From Schleiferilactobacillus perolens DSM 12744 (lineage in GTDB: Bacteria; Bacillota; Bacilli; Lactobacillales; Lactobacillaceae), in contig NZ_AZEC01000004.1 in the NCBI RefSeq assembly GCF_001435585.1, positions 55,738 through 119,737 on the forward strand: a stretch of 64,000 nucleotides of DNA, given 5' to 3'. Of this stretch, positions 17,541 to 25,793 are shown piece by piece. Made by a program: the position numbers and the translations under genes. The notes under the pieces were generated by a model. It ran no database searches and was not told the DNA's origin. It was given only the letters and a program-made list of their open reading frames with translations. The first letter of the stretch is position 1. Every line of letters begins with the position of its first letter.

Positions 17541-18182
17541 ATGAAAAATAGAATTAGCGCAATTGTTGTTCTGGTTATTGTCGTGGTCCTGGCGGCAATT
17601 GGTATTTATACCAGAAATCAGACAACGAATCACAACGCTGCGACCTCATCGTCGTCAATTAAAACAAGCGGTTCGGTAGCAAAGAAGAAGGAGACAGCGA
17701 AAACTAAGGCTCCAGAGCCCACATTGATCGTCTACTATTCCAACTCTGGTACCACCCAGGGCGCCGCAGAAAATATTCAAAAGAAGACTGGAGCGGACAT
17801 TGTCGAGATGCAAATTACGCCAGCGTACCCGAGTGATTATAGTACGCTGACCCAAGTCGCTAAGAAGCAGATCAATGATAATGCCCGGCCAAAGATCACG
17901 AATCTGCCTGACCTGACAAAGTATCGGACAATTCTATTGGGTTTTCCAACTTGGTATCATCGTCCCCCGATGTTTATCAATACATTCTTTGAACAAGCCA
18001 ACGTGAAGGGAAAGACAATTATTCCATTTACGACGTCGGCGAGCAGTCCGATGAGTGAAAGTACACCGTTCTTAGAGAAAATGGCTCAGGGTACCGGGGC
18101 CGCTTTGAAAGAAGGATTCCGGGCGAACGATGATCAGGCGACTACCCGATATTTGGAGCAGGCCGGCTTGTTAAAGAATTAA
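17541..18182 (+). CDS. Membrane-anchored, extracytoplasmic flavodoxin-like protein
   Basis: A 213-residue protein. Residues 5-24 are one hydrophobic segment behind two basic residues, predicting N-inside and C-outside topology. Residues 25-58 form a Ser/Thr/Lys-rich linker. From about residue 60 a flavodoxin-like domain starts with LIVYYSNSGTTQGAAENIQ, the FMN phosphate loop, followed by LLGFPTWYHRPPMFINTF and IIPFTTSASSPMSES. There is no lipobox Cys. Flavodoxins normally work in the cytoplasm; here the domain is predicted to face outward. The ATG at 17541 follows GAGGTGAG. It has its own MerR-type promoter. A role in surface electron transfer or quinone reduction is an inference. Confidence 0.82.
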   Translation: MKNRISAIVVLVIVVVLAAIGIYTRNQTTNHNAATSSSSIKTSGSVAKKKETAKTKAPEPTLIVYYSNSGTTQGAAENIQKKTGADIVEMQITPAYPSDYSTLTQVAKKQINDNARPKITNLPDLTKYRTILLGFPTWYHRPPMFINTFFEQANVKGKTIIPFTTSASSPMSESTPFLEKMAQGTGAALKEGFRANDDQATTRYLEQAGLLKN

Positions 18183-18216
18183 GCGAAGTCAATAAAAGTT
18201 ATGGCCGACATAGCAG

Positions 18217-18798
18217 TCAGAGCTGGCCGTGTCTGATAGGATGCTCGGAAAAGTTGAAGAGCAGTAACAAACTCGCAATGACAATAGCAAAAACCATCGC
18301 CGGCGGGTAAACCACTAGCGCAATCAGTAGGCCAATCATTTTGGTAGCAAGATCTAAGATCACTGTTCGGTCAGACGTGGTATACAGCAAACCAAAATTT
18401 GCCCTTGGGTTCAGCTTGCGCAAATTGAGTGAAAGTGCCACGTTAATCAGCGAAATCAAGATTATGATGGCACCATAAAAGACCTGCGCAGTCGTATTAT
18501 TAAAGTTTTCCGACACAATGCTGGTGGTGTATGGAAATAGTGATGAAAAGAATAGCAACACCAGTGTGAGCAGAGTGGTAGTCATGTCGATTTTTTTAAC
18601 GAGAAGCCAGTTGTTGTGATGTGACACCCACATTAAGCCTAACCAGAAGAAAGAAAGCGCGTAGGCAAAGAAATTTGCCCGCAACGCCCAAAGCCCGGCC
18701 CAGTTAATGGTGTCGGGCTTTTTCAATTCCAATACCAGGATTGCCATAATGATTGCCAAGACGGCGTCTTCAAACGCAGCCAATCGTTCTTTACCCAT
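18217..18798 (-). CDS. TMEM175-family (DUF1211) potassium-channel-like membrane protein
   Basis: A 193-residue protein with about six spans. It starts MGKERLAAFEDAVLAIIMAI, matching the family signature R-x2-AF-x-DAVxAI in span 1 that lines the pore of bacterial TMEM175 channels. The bacterial family members conduct K+ as tetramers. The frame stays open far upstream, but the ATG at 18798 aligns with the family start. It is divergent from the alcohol dehydrogenase at 18970. A paralogue at 21006 lies on the far side of the MerR gene, so two of these proteins flank the same regulator cluster. Confidence 0.82.
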   Translation of the reverse strand: MGKERLAAFEDAVLAIIMAILVLELKKPDTINWAGLWALRANFFAYALSFFWLGLMWVSHHNNWLLVKKIDMTTTLLTLVLLFFSSLFPYTTSIVSENFNNTTAQVFYGAIIILISLINVALSLNLRKLNPRANFGLLYTTSDRTVILDLATKMIGLLIALVVYPPAMVFAIVIASLLLLFNFSEHPIRHGQL

Positions 18799-18892
18799 TG
18801 TTTTAGCCCCTTTTGTTCTAATTATACACGGCCATGTAGTGAGATGAATGGTATCGGTCATCCGATGATTTGAAGAAAGTAGTGAATAAAGC

Positions 18893-18923
18893 TTGCGTTG
18901 GAGTGCAGACCAAGGTTTATCAT
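18893..18923 (+). promoter_or_regulatory. MerR-type promoter/operator 4 (19-bp spacer)
   Basis: TTGCGT and TATCAT are 19 bases apart around TGGAGTGCAGACCAAGG. It sits 47 bases before the ATG of the alcohol dehydrogenase gene, which leads the operon containing the MerR gene. This fits autoregulation. Confidence 0.75.
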
Positions 18924-18969
18924 TCAAAGTGAAGTGGATATCAAGTATAAGAATATGGAGGACACAGAA

Positions 18970-20007
18970 ATGAAAGTGGCAGTATTTATTAAACCAGGCG
19001 AAGTCAAAGCAGAAGAACGCAGCAAACCGACGATTCAAAAACCCACAGATGCTATTATTAAGATTGTCCGGGCCAGTGTGTGCGGCTCTGATCTGTGGTG
19101 GTTCCGGGGCATTTCTCATCGGGATGCCAATACCACTGTGGGTCATGAGGCAATTGGGATTGTGGAAGAAGTGGGTGCAGATGTGAAGAACGTCAAGCCC
19201 GGTGATTTCGTCATTGCGCCATTCACCCATGGGTGTGGCCACTGTGCGGCCTGTCTGGCGGGATTCGATGGGGACTGCTTGAACCAAGAAGCGGGTGGCA
19301 ATGGCGGCTATCAGGGCGAATACTTACGGTTCACCAATGCCAATTGGGCGCTGGTCAATATCCCCGGTCAGCCCAGTGATTATTCTGACGAAATGTTGGA
19401 CTCTCTGGTGACTTTAGCCGATGTCATGGCAACTGGGTATCATGCCGCCGCCAGTGCTGAAGTGAAGCCCGGTGACACCGTTGTCGTGATGGGTGATGGG
19501 GCAGTCGGTCTATGTGGGGTCATTGCCGCTAAACTGCGTGGCGCTAAGCGAATTATCGCCATGAGCCGGCACGCAGATCGGCAAGCATTGGCCAAGGAGT
19601 TTGGCGCCACCGACATTGTCCCGGAACGCGGCGATGAAGCTGTGCAGAAGGTCATGGCATTGACTGGCGCAGGCGCTGATGCGGTCTTGGAATGTGTCGG
19701 CACGGAACAGTCCGTGGATACAGCTGTCAAAGTGGGTCGTCCAGGGGCAGTCGTTGGTCGGGTTGGTGTACCGCAGAAGGCGGAAATGAATACCAATCAC
19801 TTGTTCTGGAAAAATATCGGTTTGCGCGGCGGAATCGCCTCTGTGACGACGTATGATAAGCAGATTCTGTTGAAGGCTGTCTTAGATGGTACAATTCACC
19901 CAGGCAAAGTCTTTACCAAGAAATTTGATTTAGACCATATTCAAGATGCCTATGATGCCATGGATCAGCGCCAAGCGATTAAATCCTTGCTGGTCGTCAG
20001 TCAATAA
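18970..20007 (+). CDS. Zinc-dependent alcohol dehydrogenase
   Basis: A 345-residue zinc alcohol dehydrogenase of the medium-chain family. Catalytic zinc ligands are Cys38 (SVCGSDLW) and His59-Glu60 (VGHEAIG). The structural zinc site is Cys89, Cys92, Cys95 and Cys103 (HGCGHCAACLAGFDGDC). The cofactor domain includes VVVMGDGAVGLCGVIAAKL. SRHADR after the second strand suggests NADP(H). In Bacillus-type systems such enzymes are activated by the MerR protein AdhR to remove aldehydes. The ATG at 18970 follows GGAGGAC. It is followed by merR after 33 bases and has a 19-bp-spaced promoter upstream. Confidence 0.93.
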   Translation: MKVAVFIKPGEVKAEERSKPTIQKPTDAIIKIVRASVCGSDLWWFRGISHRDANTTVGHEAIGIVEEVGADVKNVKPGDFVIAPFTHGCGHCAACLAGFDGDCLNQEAGGNGGYQGEYLRFTNANWALVNIPGQPSDYSDEMLDSLVTLADVMATGYHAAASAEVKPGDTVVVMGDGAVGLCGVIAAKLRGAKRIIAMSRHADRQALAKEFGATDIVPERGDEAVQKVMALTGAGADAVLECVGTEQSVDTAVKVGRPGAVVGRVGVPQKAEMNTNHLFWKNIGLRGGIASVTTYDKQILLKAVLDGTIHPGKVFTKKFDLDHIQDAYDAMDQRQAIKSLLVVSQ

Positions 20008-20040
20008 GCAGTCGGTTCACAATAAAGGAGTAGTGGTGGC

Positions 20041-20469
20041 ATGACAATTGATGAAGTGAGTAAAAAGTTCAACTTGACTAAAGATACATTGCGTTACTGG
20101 GAACGGATTGGTCTTTTACCGGATATTCCCCGGAACGACAGCGGTTATCGGGATTATGATCAGCACGCGGTCAACTGGGTGTATTACATCATGGTGCTGC
20201 GCAAAGCGGGGATGGCCATTGAATCGCTGACGGAGTTTGTAAAATTGCTGCGGGAGGGTGATCAAACAGCTGATGCCCGGAAAGCATTGTTTATCAAACA
20301 ACGCGATGACCTCGTGGAACAACGGGCGAATATTGACAAAACGATTCGCTACCTCAACTTTAAGATCGATCACTTTGAAGATCACATGTTGAGCTATGAG
20401 AATGAGAAGTTAGCCTATGAAGGCGAGTTTGATGATTCGCCGGCCCAAACGACGCAGAAATCGAAATGA
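20041..20469 (+). CDS. MerR-family transcriptional regulator (AdhR-like)
   Basis: A 142-residue MerR protein. The winged HTH is at residues 1-70 (MTIDEVSKKFNLTKDTLRYW, then ERIGLLPDIPRNDSGYRDYD), followed by a coiled dimerisation helix (about 80-120). Size and order match the AdhR/YfmP-type regulators of aldehyde stress. It contains no cysteine, so it does not sense thiol-reactive compounds by the Cys seen in AdhR. The ATG at 20041 follows AAAGGAG. It is the second gene after the alcohol dehydrogenase. The four promoters with matching dyads at 5055, 16617, 17479 and 18893 are its most likely targets. Confidence 0.9.
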   Translation: MTIDEVSKKFNLTKDTLRYWERIGLLPDIPRNDSGYRDYDQHAVNWVYYIMVLRKAGMAIESLTEFVKLLREGDQTADARKALFIKQRDDLVEQRANIDKTIRYLNFKIDHFEDHMLSYENEKLAYEGEFDDSPAQTTQKSK

Positions 20470-20475
20470 TGACCT

Positions 20476-20964
20476 GTGCAAAAAATACTATTTCTGGACC
20501 TGAGTACCACCCGCTGCCCGCATGTCCGCCAATTAGCTGACCGGGTTTTGGCGGGCAGCCAATATGCCACTGTTCGACCAATCACTGATGGGGCGGCGAT
20601 GCTGTCCAAGCAGGCCGGTCAACGCACAGAAATTCGTGAATTGGTCGACGACGCCCATGTCGTGGTGGTCGGTGCATCCCCTGATTTGGCCAGTCATACC
20701 CAAGTGACGCAAGTGCTGACGACTCAGGCACCGCGCCATTCCTTTCCCCGGAAGAAGCTCATCTTGATTGTGGATGCAGACGCGGCGATGGAGCGCGTGA
20801 TCTCAGTGTGGTGCCACGCGGCGGTGCACCTCGATATGGATTTTGAAGCCGTGGTGCGAGATGAAGAATCCGCGTCTCGCACCGCCTATTATCTGCATAC
20901 TGGGCGGGCCAATCCACCGCAGATGAATATTGTTTTTCGCTTGCGGCATGGCACCCATCGATAA
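20476..20964 (+). CDS. Hypothetical protein downstream of merR
   Basis: A possible 162-residue protein starting with GTG at 20476, six bases after the merR stop. The N-terminus (QKILFLDLSTTRCPHVRQLA) and the strands VVVVGASPD and KLILIVDAD recall a flavodoxin-like or Rossmann fold, but no cofactor motif is intact and I do not recognise a family. No strong ribosome site is seen; translation could depend on coupling to merR. A bidirectional terminator follows at 20970, consistent with a real last gene of the operon. Confidence 0.5.
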   Translation: MQKILFLDLSTTRCPHVRQLADRVLAGSQYATVRPITDGAAMLSKQAGQRTEIRELVDDAHVVVVGASPDLASHTQVTQVLTTQAPRHSFPRKKLILIVDADAAMERVISVWCHAAVHLDMDFEAVVRDEESASRTAYYLHTGRANPPQMNIVFRLRHGTHR

Positions 20965-20969
20965 AAAAT

Positions 20970-20998
20970 AGACCTCCTGATGAAAAATCAGGGGGTCT
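20970..20998. terminator. Bidirectional rho-independent terminator
   Basis: AGACCTCCTGAT pairs with ATCAGGGGGTCT around a short A-rich loop. T runs occur after the stem on the minus strand (ATAAAAAATA before it on the plus strand) and GTTT on the plus strand. It separates the merR operon from the convergent TMEM175 gene. Confidence 0.75.
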
Positions 20999-21005
20999 GT
21001 TTCCG

Positions 21006-21599
21006 TTATCCGGCAATTTTGTCACTGTCCGGGGTGGTATGAATGGCCATATAGATCAATTCCAGCGAGGTCACAAGCAAACAGCTGGGCGGATAAAAAT
21101 AGATTAAGATGCCCACCACAACAGTTTGGGTCAACAGCCGCCAACTCTGCATAAAACGAAATATTGGCATCCGCCGAATCCGGGCGGCTTTCTCCCCGTT
21201 CGTGGCGTCTAAGTCAGTGGCCAGGGCCATACTGAGGTACAGGTAAGTCTTGCTCCACAGAAAGAAGACCAGTAAGTAGAAATATTCTGGTGCGCGGGCT
21301 TGCAGATAACGGCCCGCCCATGCTGTTGCCACGGGCAATAGGGACATCGCAAACAACCATGCAATATTCAGCCAATAGACGCGTTTTGAAATGCGATCCG
21401 CCAAAGAAAACATGTAGTGGTGGTTGTACCAAGCCACGGCGATAAATAAAAAGCTGACGCCGAAAGCGAAGAGATAGGGACCCTCATGGAGAATAGCCGT
21501 CCATTGCGGCGACTCTGGTGTTTTGAATTCTAAGACCATAATGGTCATGATGATGGCGACGACGGCATCGGTAAAAGCTTCCACACGTGCTTTGTTCAC
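21006..21599 (-). CDS. TMEM175-family (DUF1211) potassium-channel-like membrane protein
   Basis: A 197-residue, roughly six-span protein. The first span carries RVEAFTDAVVAIIMTIMVLEF, the TMEM175 signature. Further similarity to the gene at 18217 includes the FLFIAVAWYNHHYM block (WLGLMWVSHHNNWL in the other). I chose the GTG at 21599 because GAAGGGA lies 9 bases upstream; the ATG at 21608 abuts that site. It is convergent with the merR operon. K+ conduction is known for bacterial members and inferred here. Confidence 0.8.
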   Translation of the reverse strand: MNKARVEAFTDAVVAIIMTIMVLEFKTPESPQWTAILHEGPYLFAFGVSFLFIAVAWYNHHYMFSLADRISKRVYWLNIAWLFAMSLLPVATAWAGRYLQARAPEYFYLLVFFLWSKTYLYLSMALATDLDATNGEKAARIRRMPIFRFMQSWRLLTQTVVVGILIYFYPPSCLLVTSLELIYMAIHTTPDSDKIAG

Positions 21600-21683
21600 T
21601 AGGTACATTCCCTTCAAAAACTCTTTTGACTTCAGTATAAACCGTTGAATACGAATTCATCGAAAATTTCGTCCTGTAACCTA

Positions 21684-21712
21684 TTGAAGGCTGATCCAGA
21701 TGGCAGTATGAT
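21684..21712 (+). promoter_or_regulatory. Promoter of the 21760 gene
   Basis: TTGAAG and TATGAT are separated by 17 bases. The site lies about 47 bases before the ATG at 21760. Confidence 0.65.
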
Positions 21713-21759
21713 GCGCTAATTGATATGGCGTGGGGCCACTTTAGAAAAGAAGGGGAAAA

Positions 21760-22302
21760 ATGGGACAAATTGTATTGTTAGCCGTGGCGTTGATATTTTT
21801 TACGCGGCATATTTTTCAGTATGAAAAAGTTTCTCGGTTTGAAGTTGTAACGCTTCCAGCATACGCTTTGATTGTTGGCGGTTTATCCATTATTCACCGA
21901 CCGCCGGCGTTATTGCCGTTGCTAATCACCCTAATCGTGGGAGCACTGATCGGTTGGTTTCAAACCACTGGATTGTCGTTTCACCTGAGCGAGAAACAGG
22001 ATCAATTCCACCGACCGATTGTGCTGGTGCGCCGCAACTGGCAGTATTTACTGGGCTGGGTGATTATTTTCGCATACGGGATTGGTTTCTTACTTTGGTC
22101 CGGTGAGCAGGTCAATGTGTTGACGGAATTGGGCAATGAGTTGCTTAAAGAGCTTTTTGTTTTTGAAAACTTTTCTCAATCCGCGACTTAGAACATTATG
22201 CTGCAAACGGCGGTGGCTAGTATTGTCTACTTCCAAATCGCCAAGCAAAAGGAACCGCAGCTAGGCGCAGCGATTGCGTATAAACGTAATGGAGTGAAAT
22301 AA
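21760..22302 (+). pseudogene. Four-span membrane protein gene interrupted by an in-frame TAG
   Basis: The first 143 codons encode a membrane protein with about four hydrophobic segments (VLLAVALIFFTRHIF, ALIVGGLSII, LLITLIVGALIGWF, LLGWVIIFAYGIGFLLW) and stop at TAG (22189-22191). The same frame continues for 36 codons (NIMLQTAVASIVYFQIAKQK and onward) to TAA at 22300-22302. The extension is amphipathic and ends in a basic tail typical of a membrane protein C-terminus. This suggests that the intact gene was about 180 codons and that one base change truncated it. A good promoter (21684) and GAAAAGAAGGGG remain upstream. The family is not recognised. The short form may still insert in the membrane. 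Confidence 0.6.
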
Positions 22303-22410
22303 CGATGTTGCGCCGTGCGGATGTTGTTGCTTCGTCAACTTTCTGAAAAATGTGGTACGATATCCCAGTAACTCTATTGACTCAGGACATCAACAGAAAG
22401 AGGATTCGTC

Positions 22411-23766
22411 GTGGACGACAAGAAGCATTACCGTTTGAAGAGCACCTGGAAACTTTCAGAAAGACACCATATGGCCATTCCCTGGGACCAATTAGTCCGG
22501 GAAGCCGATTTGCCAGCCATTGACGCCGGGATCGCTGAACGCTCGGCGATTGTCGGACGTATCGGCATTATTTTACTTTCCTGCGGGACCGGAGCCTGGC
22601 GGGTGCGGGAAGCCATGAACACCGTCGCCCGGTCGTTGGGACTGACTTGCTCCGCCGACATCGGATTGATTTCGATTGAATACACCTGTTTCAGTCCAAC
22701 TCATCATTATTCACAAGTGTTATCTCTTTCCAGCAGTGGCGTGAACACCGATAAGTTGGATCGCATGGAACGCTTTGTCCACAATTTTGATAAGAAGTAC
22801 GCTAATCTGACCTTGGCTGAACTCCATCAAGAATTGGATCGGATTCAGACGCATTCGGGCAATTATTCCGTCCTCGTCGGCGGGTTAGCCGCGGCGTTGG
22901 CCTGCAGTGCCTTCGTATTCTTGCTGGGCGGCGGTTTGGTGGAAATGTTTTGTGCCTTCATCGGCGCCGGTATTGGTAACTTGGTACGGGGCGAAATGAT
23001 CCATAAACAAATGACCATCTTAGCCTGCGTCGGAGTCGGGGTCGCAGCGGCGTGTCTGTCATACGGCATCGTCTTTCAAACACTCGTGGCCTTATTCCAT
23101 GTGGCCGCCGGGCACGAAGCTGGTTATATTGGGGCGATGTTGTTTGTGATTCCGGGCTTCCCGTTCATTACCAGCATGCTGGATATTTCCAAGCTGGACA
23201 TGCGCTCTGGGATGGAACGGTTGGCTTTCGCTATCATGATTACGACAGTGGCTTCCCTGGTGGGTTGGCTATTTGCCTTAATGGTGCAATTGCGACCGGG
23301 GAATTTCTTGCCTTTATCTTTAGGCCCCGTCGTTTTATGTCTGTTACGGGTGGCGGCCAGCTTCTGCGGTGTCTACGGCTTCTCGATTATGTTCAACAGC
23401 CCGCAACGTATGGCAATCACCGCCGGCCTAGTGGGCGCTGTGGCGAATACACTGCGGTTGGAGCTGGTTGATCTCACTGCTGTACCGCCAGCCGCAGCTG
23501 CTTTTGTCGGGGCTTTGGTCGCCGGCTTGCTGGCATCAGTGATTAACCGGTATGAAGGTTACCCGCGGATTTCACTCACGGTGCCTTCAATCGTGATCAT
23601 GGTGCCGGGCCTTTATATTTATCGGGCAGTGTACAACATTGGTTCCAATTCATTGAGTGTCGGCGCAATGTGGTTGACGCGAGCAGCCTTGATTATTATG
23701 TTTTTGCCGATGGGACTGTTTTTGGCCCGTCTATTATTGGATAAGAAGTGGCGGCAAAGCGATTAA
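22411..23766 (+). CDS. Threonine/serine exporter family protein (ThrE, fused form)
   Basis: A 451-residue protein. Residues about 40-160 form the cytoplasmic ThrE N-terminal domain (ILLSCGTGAWRVREAMNTVA, then DIGLISIEYTC). About ten spans follow, covering the rest of the ThrE domain and the second domain, which in many bacteria is a separate small protein (YjjB). Members export threonine and serine using the proton gradient. The start is GTG at 22411 with AAAGAGGA upstream. It stands alone between the broken membrane-protein gene and the RHH gene. Substrate is inferred from family. Confidence 0.88.
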   Translation: MDDKKHYRLKSTWKLSERHHMAIPWDQLVREADLPAIDAGIAERSAIVGRIGIILLSCGTGAWRVREAMNTVARSLGLTCSADIGLISIEYTCFSPTHHYSQVLSLSSSGVNTDKLDRMERFVHNFDKKYANLTLAELHQELDRIQTHSGNYSVLVGGLAAALACSAFVFLLGGGLVEMFCAFIGAGIGNLVRGEMIHKQMTILACVGVGVAAACLSYGIVFQTLVALFHVAAGHEAGYIGAMLFVIPGFPFITSMLDISKLDMRSGMERLAFAIMITTVASLVGWLFALMVQLRPGNFLPLSLGPVVLCLLRVAASFCGVYGFSIMFNSPQRMAITAGLVGAVANTLRLELVDLTAVPPAAAAFVGALVAGLLASVINRYEGYPRISLTVPSIVIMVPGLYIYRAVYNIGSNSLSVGAMWLTRAALIIMFLPMGLFLARLLLDKKWRQSD

Positions 23767-23769
23767 AAA

Positions 23770-23794
23770 AATCGTCGGCTTGCGTCCGGCGATT
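23770..23794 (-). terminator. Hairpin, terminator on the minus strand
   Basis: AATCGTCGG pairs with CCGGCGATT. Read on the minus strand the stem is followed by seven T. It could end the leftward RHH transcript; on the plus strand it gives the ThrE gene a stem without a T tract. Confidence 0.6.
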
Positions 23795-23919
23795 CAAGTC
23801 AAGTTATTTGAATAAACGCAACGATACCAGTTTATCTAGATCATTGGATGAGCTGGTTTTTTTCTATAGCGTTTTGTAAACTCACAAGTTTGTTGAATTC
23901 TCAAGGCGTATATTATTGC

Positions 23920-24147
23920 TTACCGGATGTCCAACCGCTTTTTGATTCTTTCGCGAGAAACAGTTTCTCCATGGCTGGCTTTGATGTTAATGACAGCACC
24001 GCGGTAGTCTTCTTCATCCTCAATTCGGTCAAGAACAGCCTGACGCATATATTCGGATGCGGAAATACCGTGGCGTGCGGCAAGCACCTTGATTTGGTTG
24101 TATTCTTCATCTCTAAAGTGAAGCGTAGTTAATACTGTTTTACTCAT
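23920..24147 (-). CDS. Ribbon-helix-helix protein, RelB/DUF6290-like orphan antitoxin
   Basis: A 75-residue protein starting MSKTVLTTLHFRDEEYNQIK, then VLAARHGISASEYMRQAVLD, the strand-helix-helix pattern of RHH DNA-binding proteins such as RelB and DUF6290 antitoxins. The C-terminal 30 residues are charged, as in antitoxins whose tail wraps the toxin. I chose the ATG at 24147 after GGTGGTGAG; another ATG lies 12 bases upstream. No RelE-like toxin frame follows in the 150 bases downstream or precedes it, so it is either an orphan or a plain repressor. Confidence 0.65.
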   Translation of the reverse strand: MSKTVLTTLHFRDEEYNQIKVLAARHGISASEYMRQAVLDRIEDEEDYRGAVINIKASHGETVSRERIKKRLDIR

Positions 24148-24243
24148 ATGGCTCACCACCTTTAGTGTTATTAAAGCAGAACAAAGGTTTTAAGAAAAGT
24201 ATTTGGTCCGCAAAGTGTCTTCACGATTGGTTGGCACAAAAAA

Positions 24244-24275
24244 AGAAGCCAATCAAAATGCTCAAATTGGCTTCT
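24244..24275 (-). terminator. Rho-independent terminator of the permease gene
   Basis: AGAAGCCAAT pairs with ATTGGCTTCT; on the minus strand it is followed by seven T. It lies just after the permease stop at 24292. Confidence 0.8.
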
Positions 24276-24291
24276 AGATCAATCAGAATTA

Positions 24292-25749
24292 CTATTTTCC
24301 GGTAATATCTTCAGCAATTTCATGGCGCCGAGCAATCAATGGCAACAATAGACCCAAGGCCAGCAAACCGATCGGGGTCACGATGTTCAACCCGAATTGG
24401 AACCACCAACCAGCCACACTATGGACAAACGCACCCTTTGGAATCATGCCCAACACACAGGCAAAGGCGGTGAAGAGGAAGCACCACAGCCCCACAATGA
24501 AACCGCCGGTCTTATGTTTCATGAACATATACGTGGAGTGGAACTTGTCGAGTTGACGACTAAGCAGCATGTAAGCCAGGAAGACGAACAGATAGCGCAT
24601 CGGCATGACGATGGCGTTCAAGTTGAGCAGCCAACCGTAGAAGTCGTTCATTCCTTTGATCCCCAAGGCCGGTAAAACAATGATGATGCCTACCAGAATC
24701 GCCGTCATCAGATAACCATTGGTGTAAACACCGCGTTTATTTTTCTTAGACAACGCTTTGGGAACAAAGTGCGGATCGGCATCTTCCAGCAGCATCCGCA
24801 ACGGGGCGTCGATGGACACGGCCAGCGCCGCCATGGAGGCCATGGCGTTGGCGATGGCATAGATCCACATGAAGAGGTTGCCGACATGATAGAAAGCACC
24901 CAACCGTTGGAAAGCCATATAGGCCCCATTGGCGTACAGATCAGCCGGCAGATGATGGGCGTCAAAGATCATACCCATGGCGAAGGACCCCAGAACGGCC
25001 GAGACCGCCACCATGATTGCTAAGGCAATCATGCCTTTGGGGAATTCCTTAGCGGGATCATGGGTCTTGTTGACGTAGGGCGAAATCTTTTCCGCTCCGC
25101 CCACGGCGAAGACCAGCATAGCGATGGTTGTCAGGTAGTTCAAATCAAACTTAGGAATGTAACTGGATAATTGATCCATATGGGCGGTGGCGATGCTGGA
25201 ACCCGTCATCATAGGCGCGGACACGCCCAAAATGATGAACAGGATCGAAAGGACAAACATCGCGGAACCGGCGATACTGCCCAACCGGTTCAATGTGGTG
25301 ATCCCCCGGGAAGACATCCAGAGGAAGATGAAGAATAACACTAAACAGAGCAGTTGAACGACCAGTGCATTGGCCGTCTTAACGAAACTGCCGTTGCTTT
25401 GGAAGAGCCAAGAAAAGGCGATTAGAATCGTCTGCGGCTTCTGGGAGAGGTAAGGCACATGCACCACCCAATACGTCCAAGCGGCGAAGAATGCCAGTCG
25501 TTTGCCGGACAGGTTTTGAATCCACGACGATACACCGCCGCCTTCTGTGGCGAAGGTGGCCCCCAATTGACCAACCATCAATGTATAGGGCACGAAGTAC
25601 AGGATCATAATCAAAATCCAGGAAACGACAACGGTCAATCCTTGATTGTAGAAATTGTTGACGACGTTCCCTAAGCCCCAAACGGCTACGAACGCCAGCA
25701 ACGCGATATTATACCAGCGGAGTTGTTTCTGCGAAGTCTCTGTTGCCAC
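24292..25749 (-). CDS. APC-superfamily amino acid permease
   Basis: A 485-residue protein with about 12 spans. The first span region LRWYNIALLAFVAVWGLGNV, the helix-breaking GGGVSSWIQN stretch and GGAEKISPYVN in span 6 are features of the APC fold. It shares its general plan with the permease at 38356 (FYNQGLTVVVSW against FQNQGLVAVTSW), so both belong to one subfamily, probably amino acid or glutamate/GABA-type transport. The start is GTG at 25749 after AAGAAGGA. A strong hairpin with a T tract lies in the 45 bases upstream, see 25794. Substrate is not readable. Confidence 0.88.
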   Translation of the reverse strand: MATETSQKQLRWYNIALLAFVAVWGLGNVVNNFYNQGLTVVVSWILIMILYFVPYTLMVGQLGATFATEGGGVSSWIQNLSGKRLAFFAAWTYWVVHVPYLSQKPQTILIAFSWLFQSNGSFVKTANALVVQLLCLVLFFIFLWMSSRGITTLNRLGSIAGSAMFVLSILFIILGVSAPMMTGSSIATAHMDQLSSYIPKFDLNYLTTIAMLVFAVGGAEKISPYVNKTHDPAKEFPKGMIALAIMVAVSAVLGSFAMGMIFDAHHLPADLYANGAYMAFQRLGAFYHVGNLFMWIYAIANAMASMAALAVSIDAPLRMLLEDADPHFVPKALSKKNKRGVYTNGYLMTAILVGIIIVLPALGIKGMNDFYGWLLNLNAIVMPMRYLFVFLAYMLLSRQLDKFHSTYMFMKHKTGGFIVGLWCFLFTAFACVLGMIPKGAFVHSVAGWWFQFGLNIVTPIGLLALGLLLPLIARRHEIAEDITGK

Positions 25750-25793
25750 GATTTTTCCTTCTTTCTTGCTTGTGAATAACGAGCACAATTAAA

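Noticed and set aside
18799..19287. Upstream extension of the TMEM175-like frame
   Set aside because: The added residues have no similarity to the family, overlap the MerR-type promoter and the alcohol dehydrogenase gene, and the ATG at 18798 gives the family N-terminus.
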